NCBI RefSeq assembly: GCF_900129555.1
Contig: NZ_FQWC01000007.1
Location: forward strand, 124,001-188,000
Length of the DNA: 64,000 bases
Reading direction: 5' to 3'
From: Flavobacterium defluvii
GTDB taxonomy: Bacteria; Bacteroidota; Bacteroidia; Flavobacteriales; Flavobacteriaceae
The notes under the pieces are model-generated. The model was not told where the DNA came from and did not search any database. It worked only from the letters and a program-made list of their open reading frames with translations. Of this stretch, positions 8,392 to 16,993 are shown one piece after another. A program made the position numbers and the translations under genes. The first letter of the stretch is position 1. Every line of letters starts with the position of its first letter.

Positions 8392-9582
8392 TTAAATTGC
8401 GTTATTTTTTTCAATTTGATTGATGATCGTTTCTACTGAACCTGCAGAAATAAAAGTATCTGCCGGAGTATTAATAACATAATCAACTAATTTTTCTACA
8501 GATGAAACGGCAACGTGCATTCTTGTATCTGATGATGCATAATATACGTAAACTGTTCCGTCAGTATCTTCAATCCATCCGTTTGAAAATAAAACATTGG
8601 ATACATCGCCAACTCTTTCAATTCCTTGCGGTCCCATAAAATGTCCGGCAGGAACGTGTGTCACTTTCGAAATATCATTCAAATCGGTCATGAACATATA
8701 TAGTGTGTAGCGTAATCCTGCTGCAGTATTACGAACGCCATGTGCCAAATGTAACCAGCCTTTTTCTGTTTTGATAGGAGCAGGGCCAAGTCCATTTTTC
8801 AATTCATAAATGGTATGATATTGTTTTCCGAAGATGATTTTTTCGTCTTTTACAACCGGATTTGTCATATCGTCAACATATCCTAAACCAATTCCGCCGC
8901 CGCTTCCAACATCAATAAATCCATCTTGCGGACGTGTGTATAAAGCGTATTTTCCGTTTACGAATTCCGGATGCAAAACTACATTTCGCTGTTGTCCGGT
9001 ATTTGAAATTAAGTCCGGTAATCTTTCCCAATTTACTAAATCTTTCGAACGCACGATTCCTGCATTGGCTACAGCCGAACTTGTATCGCCTTTTGGAGCT
9101 TTTGGATCCTTTCTTTCGGTACAAAAAATGCCATAAACCCAGCCGTCTTCGTGGTTAATTAAACGCATATCGTAGACGTTTGTGTCTGGTTCTGTGGTTT
9201 GCGGAATTACGCACGGTTTGTCCCAAAATTTGAAATTATCAACTCCATTTGGACTTTCTGCAATAGCAAAAAATGATTTTCTGTCGATTCCTTCTACGCG
9301 AACTGCCAAAAGATATTTTCCATTCCATTTCATTGCTCCGGCATTAAAAGCAGCATTTACGCCAATTCGTTCCTGCAAAAACGGATTTGTTTTTTCGTTT
9401 AAATCGAAACGCCAGTTCAACGGAACGTGAGCTGCTGTAACAACAGGATTTTTGTAACGTTCGTAAATCCCGTTTCCGGCATTTTCTTCCGGTGTATTTT
9501 TTTGTTCGATTAGTGCTTTATGTTCTTTTTCTAATGCTGCTTTTCGGTTTTGAAAAGTAGTCGAAGAGGTTATTGTTGTCAT
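8392..9582 (-). CDS. 4-O-beta-D-mannosyl-D-glucose phosphorylase (GH130_1)
   Basis: Intracellular phosphorylase that splits mannosyl-1,4-glucose with inorganic phosphate into alpha-mannose-1-phosphate and glucose. It has 396 residues, no signal peptide, and a five-bladed propeller pattern. The likely general acid is Asp138 in NVYDMRL. Other GH130_1 features are WRFDLN near 57-62, NAAFNAG near 76-82, and the phosphate/substrate loop GLGPAP. It lies between the symporter (28 bases upstream) and the epimerase (6 bases downstream), which is diagnostic for the mannobiose epimerase-phosphorylase pathway. The related mannan phosphorylase GH130_2 activity is less likely because of length and motifs. 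Confidence 0.93.
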   Translation of the reverse strand: MTTITSSTTFQNRKAALEKEHKALIEQKNTPEENAGNGIYERYKNPVVTAAHVPLNWRFDLNEKTNPFLQERIGVNAAFNAGAMKWNGKYLLAVRVEGIDRKSFFAIAESPNGVDNFKFWDKPCVIPQTTEPDTNVYDMRLINHEDGWVYGIFCTERKDPKAPKGDTSSAVANAGIVRSKDLVNWERLPDLISNTGQQRNVVLHPEFVNGKYALYTRPQDGFIDVGSGGGIGLGYVDDMTNPVVKDEKIIFGKQYHTIYELKNGLGPAPIKTEKGWLHLAHGVRNTAAGLRYTLYMFMTDLNDISKVTHVPAGHFMGPQGIERVGDVSNVLFSNGWIEDTDGTVYVYYASSDTRMHVAVSSVEKLVDYVINTPADTFISAGSVETIINQIEKNNAI

Positions 9583-9610
9583 ATTTTTGATTTCGGTATC
9601 TGATTTGTAT

Positions 9611-11002
9611 TTATTTCATTTGGTCTCTTTTTTCGTTTAAATCTTGTTCTATCGTCTGGAGTTTTTCTTCAGATAAAGGATAGAATAATATAAAAGCGAC
9701 TGATATTGCTGCTGCGATTGCAGGAAGAATACTTAGCATTAATTGAATTCCGTTTTGAGTTACGGCTGTTTGTTCGACATTGGCCTGAAATCCGTAATAA
9801 CCTAAAAGCCATCCGGTTCCGGCACCGCCTATTGTCCATCCAAATTTTTGTGACATTGAGGATGCTGAGAAAACTAATCCGGTTGCTCTTCGGTCTTGTT
9901 TCCATTCTGAGTAATCGGCGCTGTCAGCATACATTGACCAGATTAATGGGAAAATACAGCCTGCACAAATGCTGATTAAAACCTGAAAACTCATAATTAG
10001 GAAAACGTCTTCTTTTCCGAAGAAATAAAAGATTAAGCTTAAAATTGAGGCGATTGCCATTGCGCCAAAGAATGTTTTCTTTTTACCAATTTTATTGGCG
10101 ATTGGCGTTGCGATAATTACGCCAATAATATTTGCTGCCTGACCCAAAACCAAATAAATTGAAGTTGGTGTCATATGGAAATCGGTTCCGAAAAGTGAAA
10201 AATCAAAATTTACATTGCTGCTTACATAATATTTGAAATAGTAAACTGCAGCTCCGTCTCTGATAGAATTAAAAACCAAAGTTCCGATTCCGGCTCCTAA
10301 TAAAATCCACCAAGGTCTGTTTTTTAGGAGATCTTTTAAATCTTCTTTTAAGTTGGATTGTTCATTTTCGATAGGTTTTACTCTTTCTTTTGTAAAGAAA
10401 AAACAGGCCCAGAAAAATGCTGTTGTAATAATTCCGAAAACAATAATTGTTGCAAGCCAGCCAGTTTTAGAATTTAGGTTTCCTCCAAAATAATTGACAA
10501 ACGGTTCAATTAACCAAAGCGCCAAAAGACTTCCGCCAAAAGCGAAAACCATTCTGTACGATGATAAAGTGTTTCTGTCTTTTCGGTCAGAAGACATTAC
10601 GCCCAAAAGAGATGCGTAAGGAACATTGATTAACGAATATATCATCATCATTAAGGAATAGGTTACGTAGGCGTAAATTATTTTTCCTTTTTCGTCAAAA
10701 TCCGGTGTGTAAAAAGTTAAAACTCCAATTACGGCAAAAGGAATCGCAACCCATAAAAGATAAGGTCTGAATTTTCCCCATTTAGTTTTTGTTCTGTCGG
10801 CAATGATTCCTACGATTGGATCAAAGCAGGAATCCCATATTCTGGTAATCAGAAACATGGTTCCTACTACGGCAGGCGCCAACCCGAAAACGTCGGTATA
10901 GAAAAACAAAAGATACATACTAAATATTTTCCAGAACATTGATGACGCAGCGTCGCCAAGTCCGTAGCCGATTTTTTCTTTTAAACTAATTTTGTCGTGC
11001 AT
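9611..11002 (-). CDS. GPH-family sugar:cation symporter
   Basis: Inner-membrane transporter of 463 residues with about 12 membrane segments, from the glycoside-pentoside-hexuronide family (MelB/XynP/YicJ type). The N-terminal KIGYGLGDAASSMFWK motif and the following SCFDPIVGIIADRTKTKWGKFRPY stretch (about residues 52-75) are family hallmarks for cation and sugar binding. It sits between a secreted mannanase and the intracellular epimerase and phosphorylase, so beta-1,4-mannobiose or a short manno-oligosaccharide is the expected cargo. The B. fragilis pathway has a comparable transporter. Coupling ion (Na+ or H+) cannot be told from the sequence. Confidence 0.92.
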   Translation of the reverse strand: MHDKISLKEKIGYGLGDAASSMFWKIFSMYLLFFYTDVFGLAPAVVGTMFLITRIWDSCFDPIVGIIADRTKTKWGKFRPYLLWVAIPFAVIGVLTFYTPDFDEKGKIIYAYVTYSLMMMIYSLINVPYASLLGVMSSDRKDRNTLSSYRMVFAFGGSLLALWLIEPFVNYFGGNLNSKTGWLATIIVFGIITTAFFWACFFFTKERVKPIENEQSNLKEDLKDLLKNRPWWILLGAGIGTLVFNSIRDGAAVYYFKYYVSSNVNFDFSLFGTDFHMTPTSIYLVLGQAANIIGVIIATPIANKIGKKKTFFGAMAIASILSLIFYFFGKEDVFLIMSFQVLISICAGCIFPLIWSMYADSADYSEWKQDRRATGLVFSASSMSQKFGWTIGGAGTGWLLGYYGFQANVEQTAVTQNGIQLMLSILPAIAAAISVAFILFYPLSEEKLQTIEQDLNEKRDQMK

Positions 11003-11059
11003 TAGGTTTTTGTGGTTTTATTTGGTTAATTATTTTAATGTTTCTGTATATTTTTTTGA

Positions 11060-11146
11060 CGCGGATAAAACGGATTTACTTCGTAAAGACGCGGATAAAA
11101 ACAGATTTTTGGTTGTGAATTCTTTAGCGCACAGATAACGCGGATT
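11060..11146. repeat. Family I repeats inside the mannan operon
   Basis: Three related copies of an ACGCGGATAAAACGGATTT-like word fill most of the 152-base gap between the GH26 and symporter genes. Similar words lie at 45-80 and 47440-47536. No promoter or terminator hairpin is obvious, so the operon may read through. Confidence 0.65.
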
Positions 11147-11154
11147 TTTGATTT

Positions 11155-12297
11155 TTAATTCTCAATTTTTAATTTTTTAATGTCTTTTTCGAACAATGTG
11201 TTTTTCATATTATAATATTCGATAAAATCTTTTTCGCTTGTCTGACCTTTAAATGGCGCATAATAATGCATTTTTTGTTCTTTTTCCTGCCAGCCGTGAT
11301 TTCGCCATAATAAAACATACGATATTTTATAATCGCCAATCGCTTTTGAGAAAGTTCCTGTCCACCATTTTGGGTCTGGAATTGCTTCGTATCCTGCTTC
11401 GGCGACGGCAATTAATTTGTGTTTTTCCTGTCCAATTTCATTCAGAATTTTTAACTGATTTTGAACTTCTGCAATAAACTTTGTTCCTTCTTTATCATTA
11501 TTATTTTGATAGGAATCAAAACTTAAAATATCAGCAAAATCATCTCCGGGATAATTGGTCAGAAAATCTTCTTTTGAGCTGAAACTTCCTGTGTTATAAA
11601 CATAAATTAAATTATGCACGCCTTTTTTCTGTAGATATTCAAAGGTAAATTTCCATGCAGTTTTAAATTCTTCTGGTGTGCAGTTTCCTTTTCCCCACCA
11701 AAACCAGCCTCCGGAAAGTTCATGATAAGGTCTGAATAAAATCGGAATATTTTTTCCTTTTTTATCTTTTAAAGAAAGAAAGAAACTTGCCGCTTTGTCT
11801 AACCAAGAAGTAAATTTTTGATGATTTTCTCCGCCTGGTAAAATGGTTTTTAAAGAATTTGGTTTGTTGTCCCAGGCACTTCCTCCGGTTGCCGGATTAT
11901 CAAAATGCCAGCTTATTGTTGAAATTCCGCCTCTTTCGTTGGCATCAATAATATATTGTTTCATTTTTGAGAACGGAACGCCGTCTATATTATTAACGTT
12001 GCCTTTTTCTAAACCTGCAATATCCCAGCCGTAAACTGCGGGATAATCGCCAACAACATCTTTAATGTCGCTTCTGCCTTTTTCGTATTTCCAGTTTACG
12101 CCATAAGCAAGATCATCCTGATGTCCGAAAAGATATCCTTTTTGAGTAAGCTGGTTTAGTTTTTTGTATAGTAAAACGGTTTCAGATGTTGCTTTTTTAT
12201 CTGAAAGTGACAAATTCGTATTACTATTATGATGCTGTGCAGAACAGGAAGATCCTAATAATGCGGTAACTAAAAGCTTAAAAAAATATTTTTTCAT
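11155..12297 (-). CDS. GH26 beta-mannanase / mannobiohydrolase-type lipoprotein
   Basis: Second GH26 enzyme, 380 residues, first gene of the leftward operon. The lipobox is LGSSC with Cys18. Catalytic residues are the acid/base Glu193 in RPYHEL, followed by WFWWGKGN, and the nucleophile Glu300 in VAEAGYE. Within this locus it is the GH26 closest to the symporter and phosphorylase genes, resembling B. fragilis ManA, which releases mannobiose from mannan; the same product is predicted here by analogy. A -7 box reading leftward lies at 12495-12502. Family confident, mode of action (endo versus mannobiose-producing exo) inferred. Confidence 0.92.
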   Translation of the reverse strand: MKKYFFKLLVTALLGSSCSAQHHNSNTNLSLSDKKATSETVLLYKKLNQLTQKGYLFGHQDDLAYGVNWKYEKGRSDIKDVVGDYPAVYGWDIAGLEKGNVNNIDGVPFSKMKQYIIDANERGGISTISWHFDNPATGGSAWDNKPNSLKTILPGGENHQKFTSWLDKAASFFLSLKDKKGKNIPILFRPYHELSGGWFWWGKGNCTPEEFKTAWKFTFEYLQKKGVHNLIYVYNTGSFSSKEDFLTNYPGDDFADILSFDSYQNNNDKEGTKFIAEVQNQLKILNEIGQEKHKLIAVAEAGYEAIPDPKWWTGTFSKAIGDYKISYVLLWRNHGWQEKEQKMHYYAPFKGQTSEKDFIEYYNMKNTLFEKDIKKLKIEN

Positions 12298-12494
12298 TTT
12301 GAGAATATTGTTTTTCAGTGCATTCTTGATTTTTGATTAGAAAATATCAACTTGCTGCTGAAGCTTATTTTGTCTATTTGTAATTCGGTATTGTTTTCCT
12401 GCTAAAATTATTAAAACTATAAAAAGACCGAGTATTAAAAACGATTAATGTTTATTATTAATACCGATTCTGCAAAGTTGATAATTCTATTTTT

Positions 12495-12522
12495 CAAAGA
12501 TAAATTTATGTTTATAGCGCAA
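12495..12522 (-). promoter_or_regulatory. Predicted promoter of the leftward mannan operon
   Basis: Read on the minus strand, TATCTTTG (12495-12502) matches the Bacteroidota -7 consensus TAnnTTTG. A TTG (12520-12522) lies 17 bases upstream of it as a possible -33 element. It sits about 200 bases before the GH26 start, leaving a long leader. The rest of the 304-base gap 12298-12601 is AT-rich and shows no ORF. Confidence 0.5.
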
Positions 12523-12601
12523 TTAATATTATTTTATCAATTATATATCATATTATTGCAGGAAAAAATCAATTGATATCACCTAATAACAGTTTTAAGA
12601 G

Positions 12602-13480
12602 ATGAGTACTGCTAAAAATTTTTATAGAGAAATCGCTCCGCTTTCAGCCGGAGATAGTTTTTTAGTCTTTGACAGAGTTAAAGATAGTTTTGATTTTCCG
12701 GTTCATTATCATCCTGAATTTGAGATCAATTTTATTTTGAATGGAAAAGGTGTAAGACGTGTTGTAGGTGATAATATTGAAGAAATTGATAATGTAGAAT
12801 TGGTTTTAATCGGACCAAATTTATATCACGGCTGGGAACTAAATAAATGTACAAACAAAAAAATCCACGAAATTACGATCCAGTTTCATAATGATTTGTT
12901 TCATGAATCTTTACTGGCAAGACGAATTATGAATCCGATTCGTGATATGTTTAACCGATCGATTCACGGAATTTTATTTTCTAAAAAAGTGGCCGAAGAA
13001 TTAACACCAAGACTCGTAAGGCTTTCTAAATTAGATGGTATGGACTATTTCCTGGAAATTACTTCCTTATTATATGATCTTGCTAATTCCAGAAATCAAC
13101 GTTTGCTTTCTACTTATACGGTTGACTACGATAAATTTGATGATTACGACAAAATGAAATTGGTGTATGAATATGTACAAAAACATTTTGCGGATAAAAT
13201 TACTTTAGAAGACGTGGCTAATGTGGCGAGCATGTCGATAATTTCTTTTAATCGTTTTATTAAAAAACGCACCGGAAAAACTTTTGTCAATTATATTAAT
13301 GATATTCGAATAGGATATGCGGCCAGATGGCTGGTTGAAAAAGACATGAGTGTTTCTGAAGTAGCGTTTAAATCCGGCTTTAATAATATTGCGAACTTCA
13401 ATCGTAGCTTTAAGGCTATTAAAAATTGCACTCCTAGTCAATATCGTGAGGATTTTTCTGGATTAAAACGTATTTTGTAG
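12602..13480 (+). CDS. AraC-family regulator with cupin sensor, mannan locus
   Basis: Transcription regulator of 292 residues. The N-terminal part (about 15-120) is a cupin with FPVHYHPEFEINFIL, where His35 and His37 are typical of the sugar-binding pocket. The C-terminal part (about 190-288) is a double helix-turn-helix AraC domain with ITLEDVANVASMS and VSEVAFKSGFNN. It lies between the two divergent arms of the locus and transcribes away from the catabolic operon, so it is the natural candidate to control both. Most Bacteroidota loci use hybrid two-component, SusR-like or ECF/anti-sigma regulators; a cytoplasmic AraC would sense an imported disaccharide or monosaccharide. The ligand is inferred, not seen. 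Confidence 0.9.
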   Translation: MSTAKNFYREIAPLSAGDSFLVFDRVKDSFDFPVHYHPEFEINFILNGKGVRRVVGDNIEEIDNVELVLIGPNLYHGWELNKCTNKKIHEITIQFHNDLFHESLLARRIMNPIRDMFNRSIHGILFSKKVAEELTPRLVRLSKLDGMDYFLEITSLLYDLANSRNQRLLSTYTVDYDKFDDYDKMKLVYEYVQKHFADKITLEDVANVASMSIISFNRFIKKRTGKTFVNYINDIRIGYAARWLVEKDMSVSEVAFKSGFNNIANFNRSFKAIKNCTPSQYREDFSGLKRIL

Positions 13481-13684
13481 TGATACTTTTTTTGCACAAA
13501 TAAATATTATTTTTAACGAAAACGTTTGATTTTTGCAATTTTGTTAACTTTTCTTTATTATTTGTGGTTGTTAAAGACTGATTGATTGCGAATAATTTAA
13601 TTTTTTACTAGTTTTATTTTGATATGTGTTTTTTTAAGCAGATATAGTAAAAATATTATCATTAAATGATGTAATACTATCGAT

Positions 13685-13711
13685 TTGATAATTTCTTCTG
13701 TTATAGATTTG
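13685..13711 (+). promoter_or_regulatory. Possible promoter of the susCD operon
   Basis: TAGATTTG (13704-13711) fits the TAnnTTTG -7 box, with a TTG at 13685-13687 only 16 bases before it, slightly short for this class. It lies 78 bases before the SusC start. The rest of the 309-base gap 13481-13789 is AT-rich; a loose inverted motif ACGAAAACGT near 13515 could be a regulator site. No ORF. Confidence 0.4.
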
Positions 13712-13789
13712 TTAAATAATTTCGAAGTAAAAGTTACCCTTTATTGCTTAATTATAAGAAGACAAATTTAAAATAACCAAACACTTATT

Positions 13790-16700
13790 ATGAAAAAACT
13801 ACTGACCAATTTTATTCATTGGAATGCTAACCACAAAGCAATTCCCTTGATATTATTTTTGTTACTGAGTAATTTTGCTCTTGCTCAGGTAAAAGTTTCG
13901 GGAACGGTATCTGATGAAAAAGGATTATCGATTCCTGGTGCAAATGTCTCCATCGCAGGTTCAAAAACAACCACTTCAACTGATTTTGATGGAAAATATT
14001 CTATCGATGTTCCTGTAAACGGAACACTTGTATATTCATTTATCGGATTTAATACGCAAAAGATTGCTGTTGATGGAAGAAAAACTATCAACGTAATTTT
14101 AAAATCAAGTGCCGAAGACTTAAAAGATGTTGTTGTAATTGGTTACGGTACGCAAAAGAGAAAAGATGTTAATAGTGCTATTTCAAGCATTAGCTCAAAA
14201 GATATTGAAAACCTGAAAGTTGCTTCATTTGACCAAATGATGCAGGGTAAAGCGGCTGGGGTTGTTGTAAATAGTAACTCCGGAGAACCTGGAAGTAACG
14301 TTTCGGTAAAAATTAGAGGGGTTTCTTCTTTAACAGGAACAAACGAACCTTTGTATGTAATTGATGGAGTTCCAATTTCGGGAGATGCGAGAAACTCGTC
14401 TACTTCTGGAAGAAATGCTCAGGGGAATTCTAACTTTTCAAATAATGGAAATATTACGCAAAGCCCGTTAGCACTTATTAATCCAAGTGATATTGAGTCT
14501 ATAGATATTTTAAAAGATGCTTCTGCAACTGCGATTTATGGTTCGCGTGGTGCAAACGGGGTTGTAATTGTTACTACAAAATCGGGTAAAAAAGGAACGG
14601 GAAAATTATCTTTCGAAAATTCTTATTCTGTGAGTAATCTTCCTAAAAGACTTCATTCTATGAATCTACAGGAATATGCCATTCACCAAAATGCTTTGGC
14701 AGATGTTTACGATCCTACAGCTCGTCGTCCTGAATTTGCTCACCCTGAATTATTAGGAAAAGGAACAGACTGGCAGGATGCGATTTACCAAACAGGATTT
14801 ATGTCTTCTAATCAATTGTCTTTCTCAGGAGGCAAAGAAGGAATTAATTACTATATCTCCGGAGGAGTTTTAAAACAAGACGGTATCGTAATTGAATCTG
14901 GATTTAAGAGATATAATTTTAGAACAAATATTGATGCTAAAGTAAACAGCTTTATTAGAGTAGGAGTAAACATCAGCGGTGCCATTACGGATGAAAAATT
15001 AACTTTAAACGGTCAGTTTAACGGAGTTGTTGCTACTTCATTATTAGCGACTCCGGATGTGGCTGTTAGAGAATTATCTGGTGCTTTTGCAGGACCTCCA
15101 ACTGGTGGAAACACTTCATTTGTAAATCCGGTTGCAGTTTCTTTATTAGGTTCTAATACTTTAGTTAGAAAAAACTATTCTGGGAACTTCTATACTCAGG
15201 TAGATTTATTAAAAGGTTTAGATTACCGTTTTGAAGCGGGTGGATATATCTATGATAATTTAGGTCAGCGTTTTGATCCGATGTATTCTTTAGGAAATGC
15301 GGTAAAAAGCTATGCAAACTTGTATTACAATCCATCAACTGGAAATTCCTGGAACTTAAAAAACATGCTTACTTATAAAAATACTATTGGTAAACACAAT
15401 TTTACAGTTTTGGCTGTACAAGAGTCAAACAGAGCTCATTGGGAAGGATATTCTATAACAGGTTACGGTTATAAGGATAATAATGACAAATCGCTTTCTG
15501 CTTCAGATTTATCTAAGGCAGTTACAAGCGGAGTTTATTCAGGAACACAAACTTTGTCTTCTTATTTAGGAAGGGTTGTTTACGATTATGCTGACAGATA
15601 TAGTCTGACAGGTGCCGTTAGAACGGACGGATCTTCAAAATTCTTCGTTGGAAATAAATGGGGTGTTTTTAGTTCTGTAAGCGGTTCATGGAAACTTTCG
15701 AATGAATCTTTCATGGAAAGCACTAAAAAATATGTAGACAATATTAAAATTAGAGCCGGGTGGGGACAAACTGGTAACAACCAAATCGGAAATAATTTAT
15801 ACGATTCTAATCTGCATATTGTAAACAGCACAATGGGAACTTCTTACCTTCCATCAAATACGCCAAATAAAGATTTGAAATGGGAAACTCAGGAGCAGAC
15901 AAACTTAGGTTTGGATTTTACAATGTTTGATTCTAAACTTACTGCAACGGTTGATGTTTACAAAAAAGTATCTAAAAACTTCTTATACCAAGTACCCCTT
16001 CCAAATTACCTTTCTGGTGGTGGAGATTATGAGGGTGGTGTGAATCCTCCATATTTTAACCTTGGAAGTATGCAGAATAAAGGTATTGAGATTACTTTGG
16101 GCTACACAGAAAAATTCTCAGATAACTTTACATGGAATTCTAACTTAAACTTTACTAAATATGTAAATAAAGTGACAGATATGGCTGGTTTAAATATTGT
16201 GAAAACAATGAACACACTGGCTTATAACACAGTAACAGTTTCAAGAACTCAGGAAGGACTTCCAATTGGTTCATTCATTGGTTACGAAGCCGTAGGGATT
16301 TACAGAACAGATCAGGATTTATTGACTTATGGACATACAGCCGGAGGAACTCAGGTGCCTTTAAAAGACGGAACAAACTCTCTGAAACCAGAATTTCAAA
16401 AAGGAGATGTTATCTATAAAGATCAAAATAATGATGGTGTTATTGACTTAAATGACTTAGTTCCTATCGGAAATCCAAATCCAAAATTCACTTACGGATT
16501 CACTAATAATTTCAAATACAAAAATGTCGATTTGTCAATTTTCCTTCAGGGAACTGCCGGAAATAAGTTAATGAACTTGACTCGTTTGTCTGGAACGATG
16601 AACAGTTATATGGGAACAAATTATTTAACTGAAGCTGCGGATTTCTATTCTGCAACCAATACAGATGCTTCTCTGCCAAGACCTTCAACTTATGACAATA

Positions 16701-16981
16701 TTAATAATGCAATTTCAACACGCCATATAGAGGACGGCTCTTATTTAAGAATTCAAAACGTAACATTAGGATATTCTCTTCCTTCTGATATAATTTCTAA
16801 AATTAAACTGTCAAGATTGAGACTTTATGCTTCAGGACAAAATTTATTCACTTTTACAAAATACAAAGGATATGATCCAGAAGTAGGTTCATATAACCAG
16901 GATGCTTTACTTTCTGGTGTTGACAATGGCCGTTATCCGGTACCAAGACAAATAACTTTTGGTTTTAATGTTGAATTTTAA
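13790..16981 (+). CDS. SusC/RagA TonB-dependent outer-membrane transporter
   Basis: Outer-membrane importer of 1063 residues that takes up oligosaccharides with energy from TonB. After a long signal peptide (about 1-33, ending NFALAQ) comes a carboxypeptidase-regulatory-like domain (VSGTVSDEKG to about 108), then the junction VVVIGYGTQKRKD typical of SusC, the plug (about 120-260, with LYVIDGVPI and DASATAIYGSRGANG) and the 22-strand barrel ending in an aromatic residue (FNVEF). SusD follows after 12 bases, forming the usual complex. In this locus the cargo should be manno- or gluco-manno-oligosaccharides. Family certain, substrate inferred from neighbours. Confidence 0.96.
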   Translation: MKKLLTNFIHWNANHKAIPLILFLLLSNFALAQVKVSGTVSDEKGLSIPGANVSIAGSKTTTSTDFDGKYSIDVPVNGTLVYSFIGFNTQKIAVDGRKTINVILKSSAEDLKDVVVIGYGTQKRKDVNSAISSISSKDIENLKVASFDQMMQGKAAGVVVNSNSGEPGSNVSVKIRGVSSLTGTNEPLYVIDGVPISGDARNSSTSGRNAQGNSNFSNNGNITQSPLALINPSDIESIDILKDASATAIYGSRGANGVVIVTTKSGKKGTGKLSFENSYSVSNLPKRLHSMNLQEYAIHQNALADVYDPTARRPEFAHPELLGKGTDWQDAIYQTGFMSSNQLSFSGGKEGINYYISGGVLKQDGIVIESGFKRYNFRTNIDAKVNSFIRVGVNISGAITDEKLTLNGQFNGVVATSLLATPDVAVRELSGAFAGPPTGGNTSFVNPVAVSLLGSNTLVRKNYSGNFYTQVDLLKGLDYRFEAGGYIYDNLGQRFDPMYSLGNAVKSYANLYYNPSTGNSWNLKNMLTYKNTIGKHNFTVLAVQESNRAHWEGYSITGYGYKDNNDKSLSASDLSKAVTSGVYSGTQTLSSYLGRVVYDYADRYSLTGAVRTDGSSKFFVGNKWGVFSSVSGSWKLSNESFMESTKKYVDNIKIRAGWGQTGNNQIGNNLYDSNLHIVNSTMGTSYLPSNTPNKDLKWETQEQTNLGLDFTMFDSKLTATVDVYKKVSKNFLYQVPLPNYLSGGGDYEGGVNPPYFNLGSMQNKGIEITLGYTEKFSDNFTWNSNLNFTKYVNKVTDMAGLNIVKTMNTLAYNTVTVSRTQEGLPIGSFIGYEAVGIYRTDQDLLTYGHTAGGTQVPLKDGTNSLKPEFQKGDVIYKDQNNDGVIDLNDLVPIGNPNPKFTYGFTNNFKYKNVDLSIFLQGTAGNKLMNLTRLSGTMNSYMGTNYLTEAADFYSATNTDASLPRPSTYDNINNAISTRHIEDGSYLRIQNVTLGYSLPSDIISKIKLSRLRLYASGQNLFTFTKYKGYDPEVGSYNQDALLSGVDNGRYPVPRQITFGFNVEF

Positions 16982-16993
16982 TACGAAATTAAT

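Noticed and set aside
8834..9430. Overlapping frames of 70-100 codons on both strands inside the GH130 gene
   Set aside because: All lie within a strongly supported enzyme gene, lack family features and have no promoter or start context.
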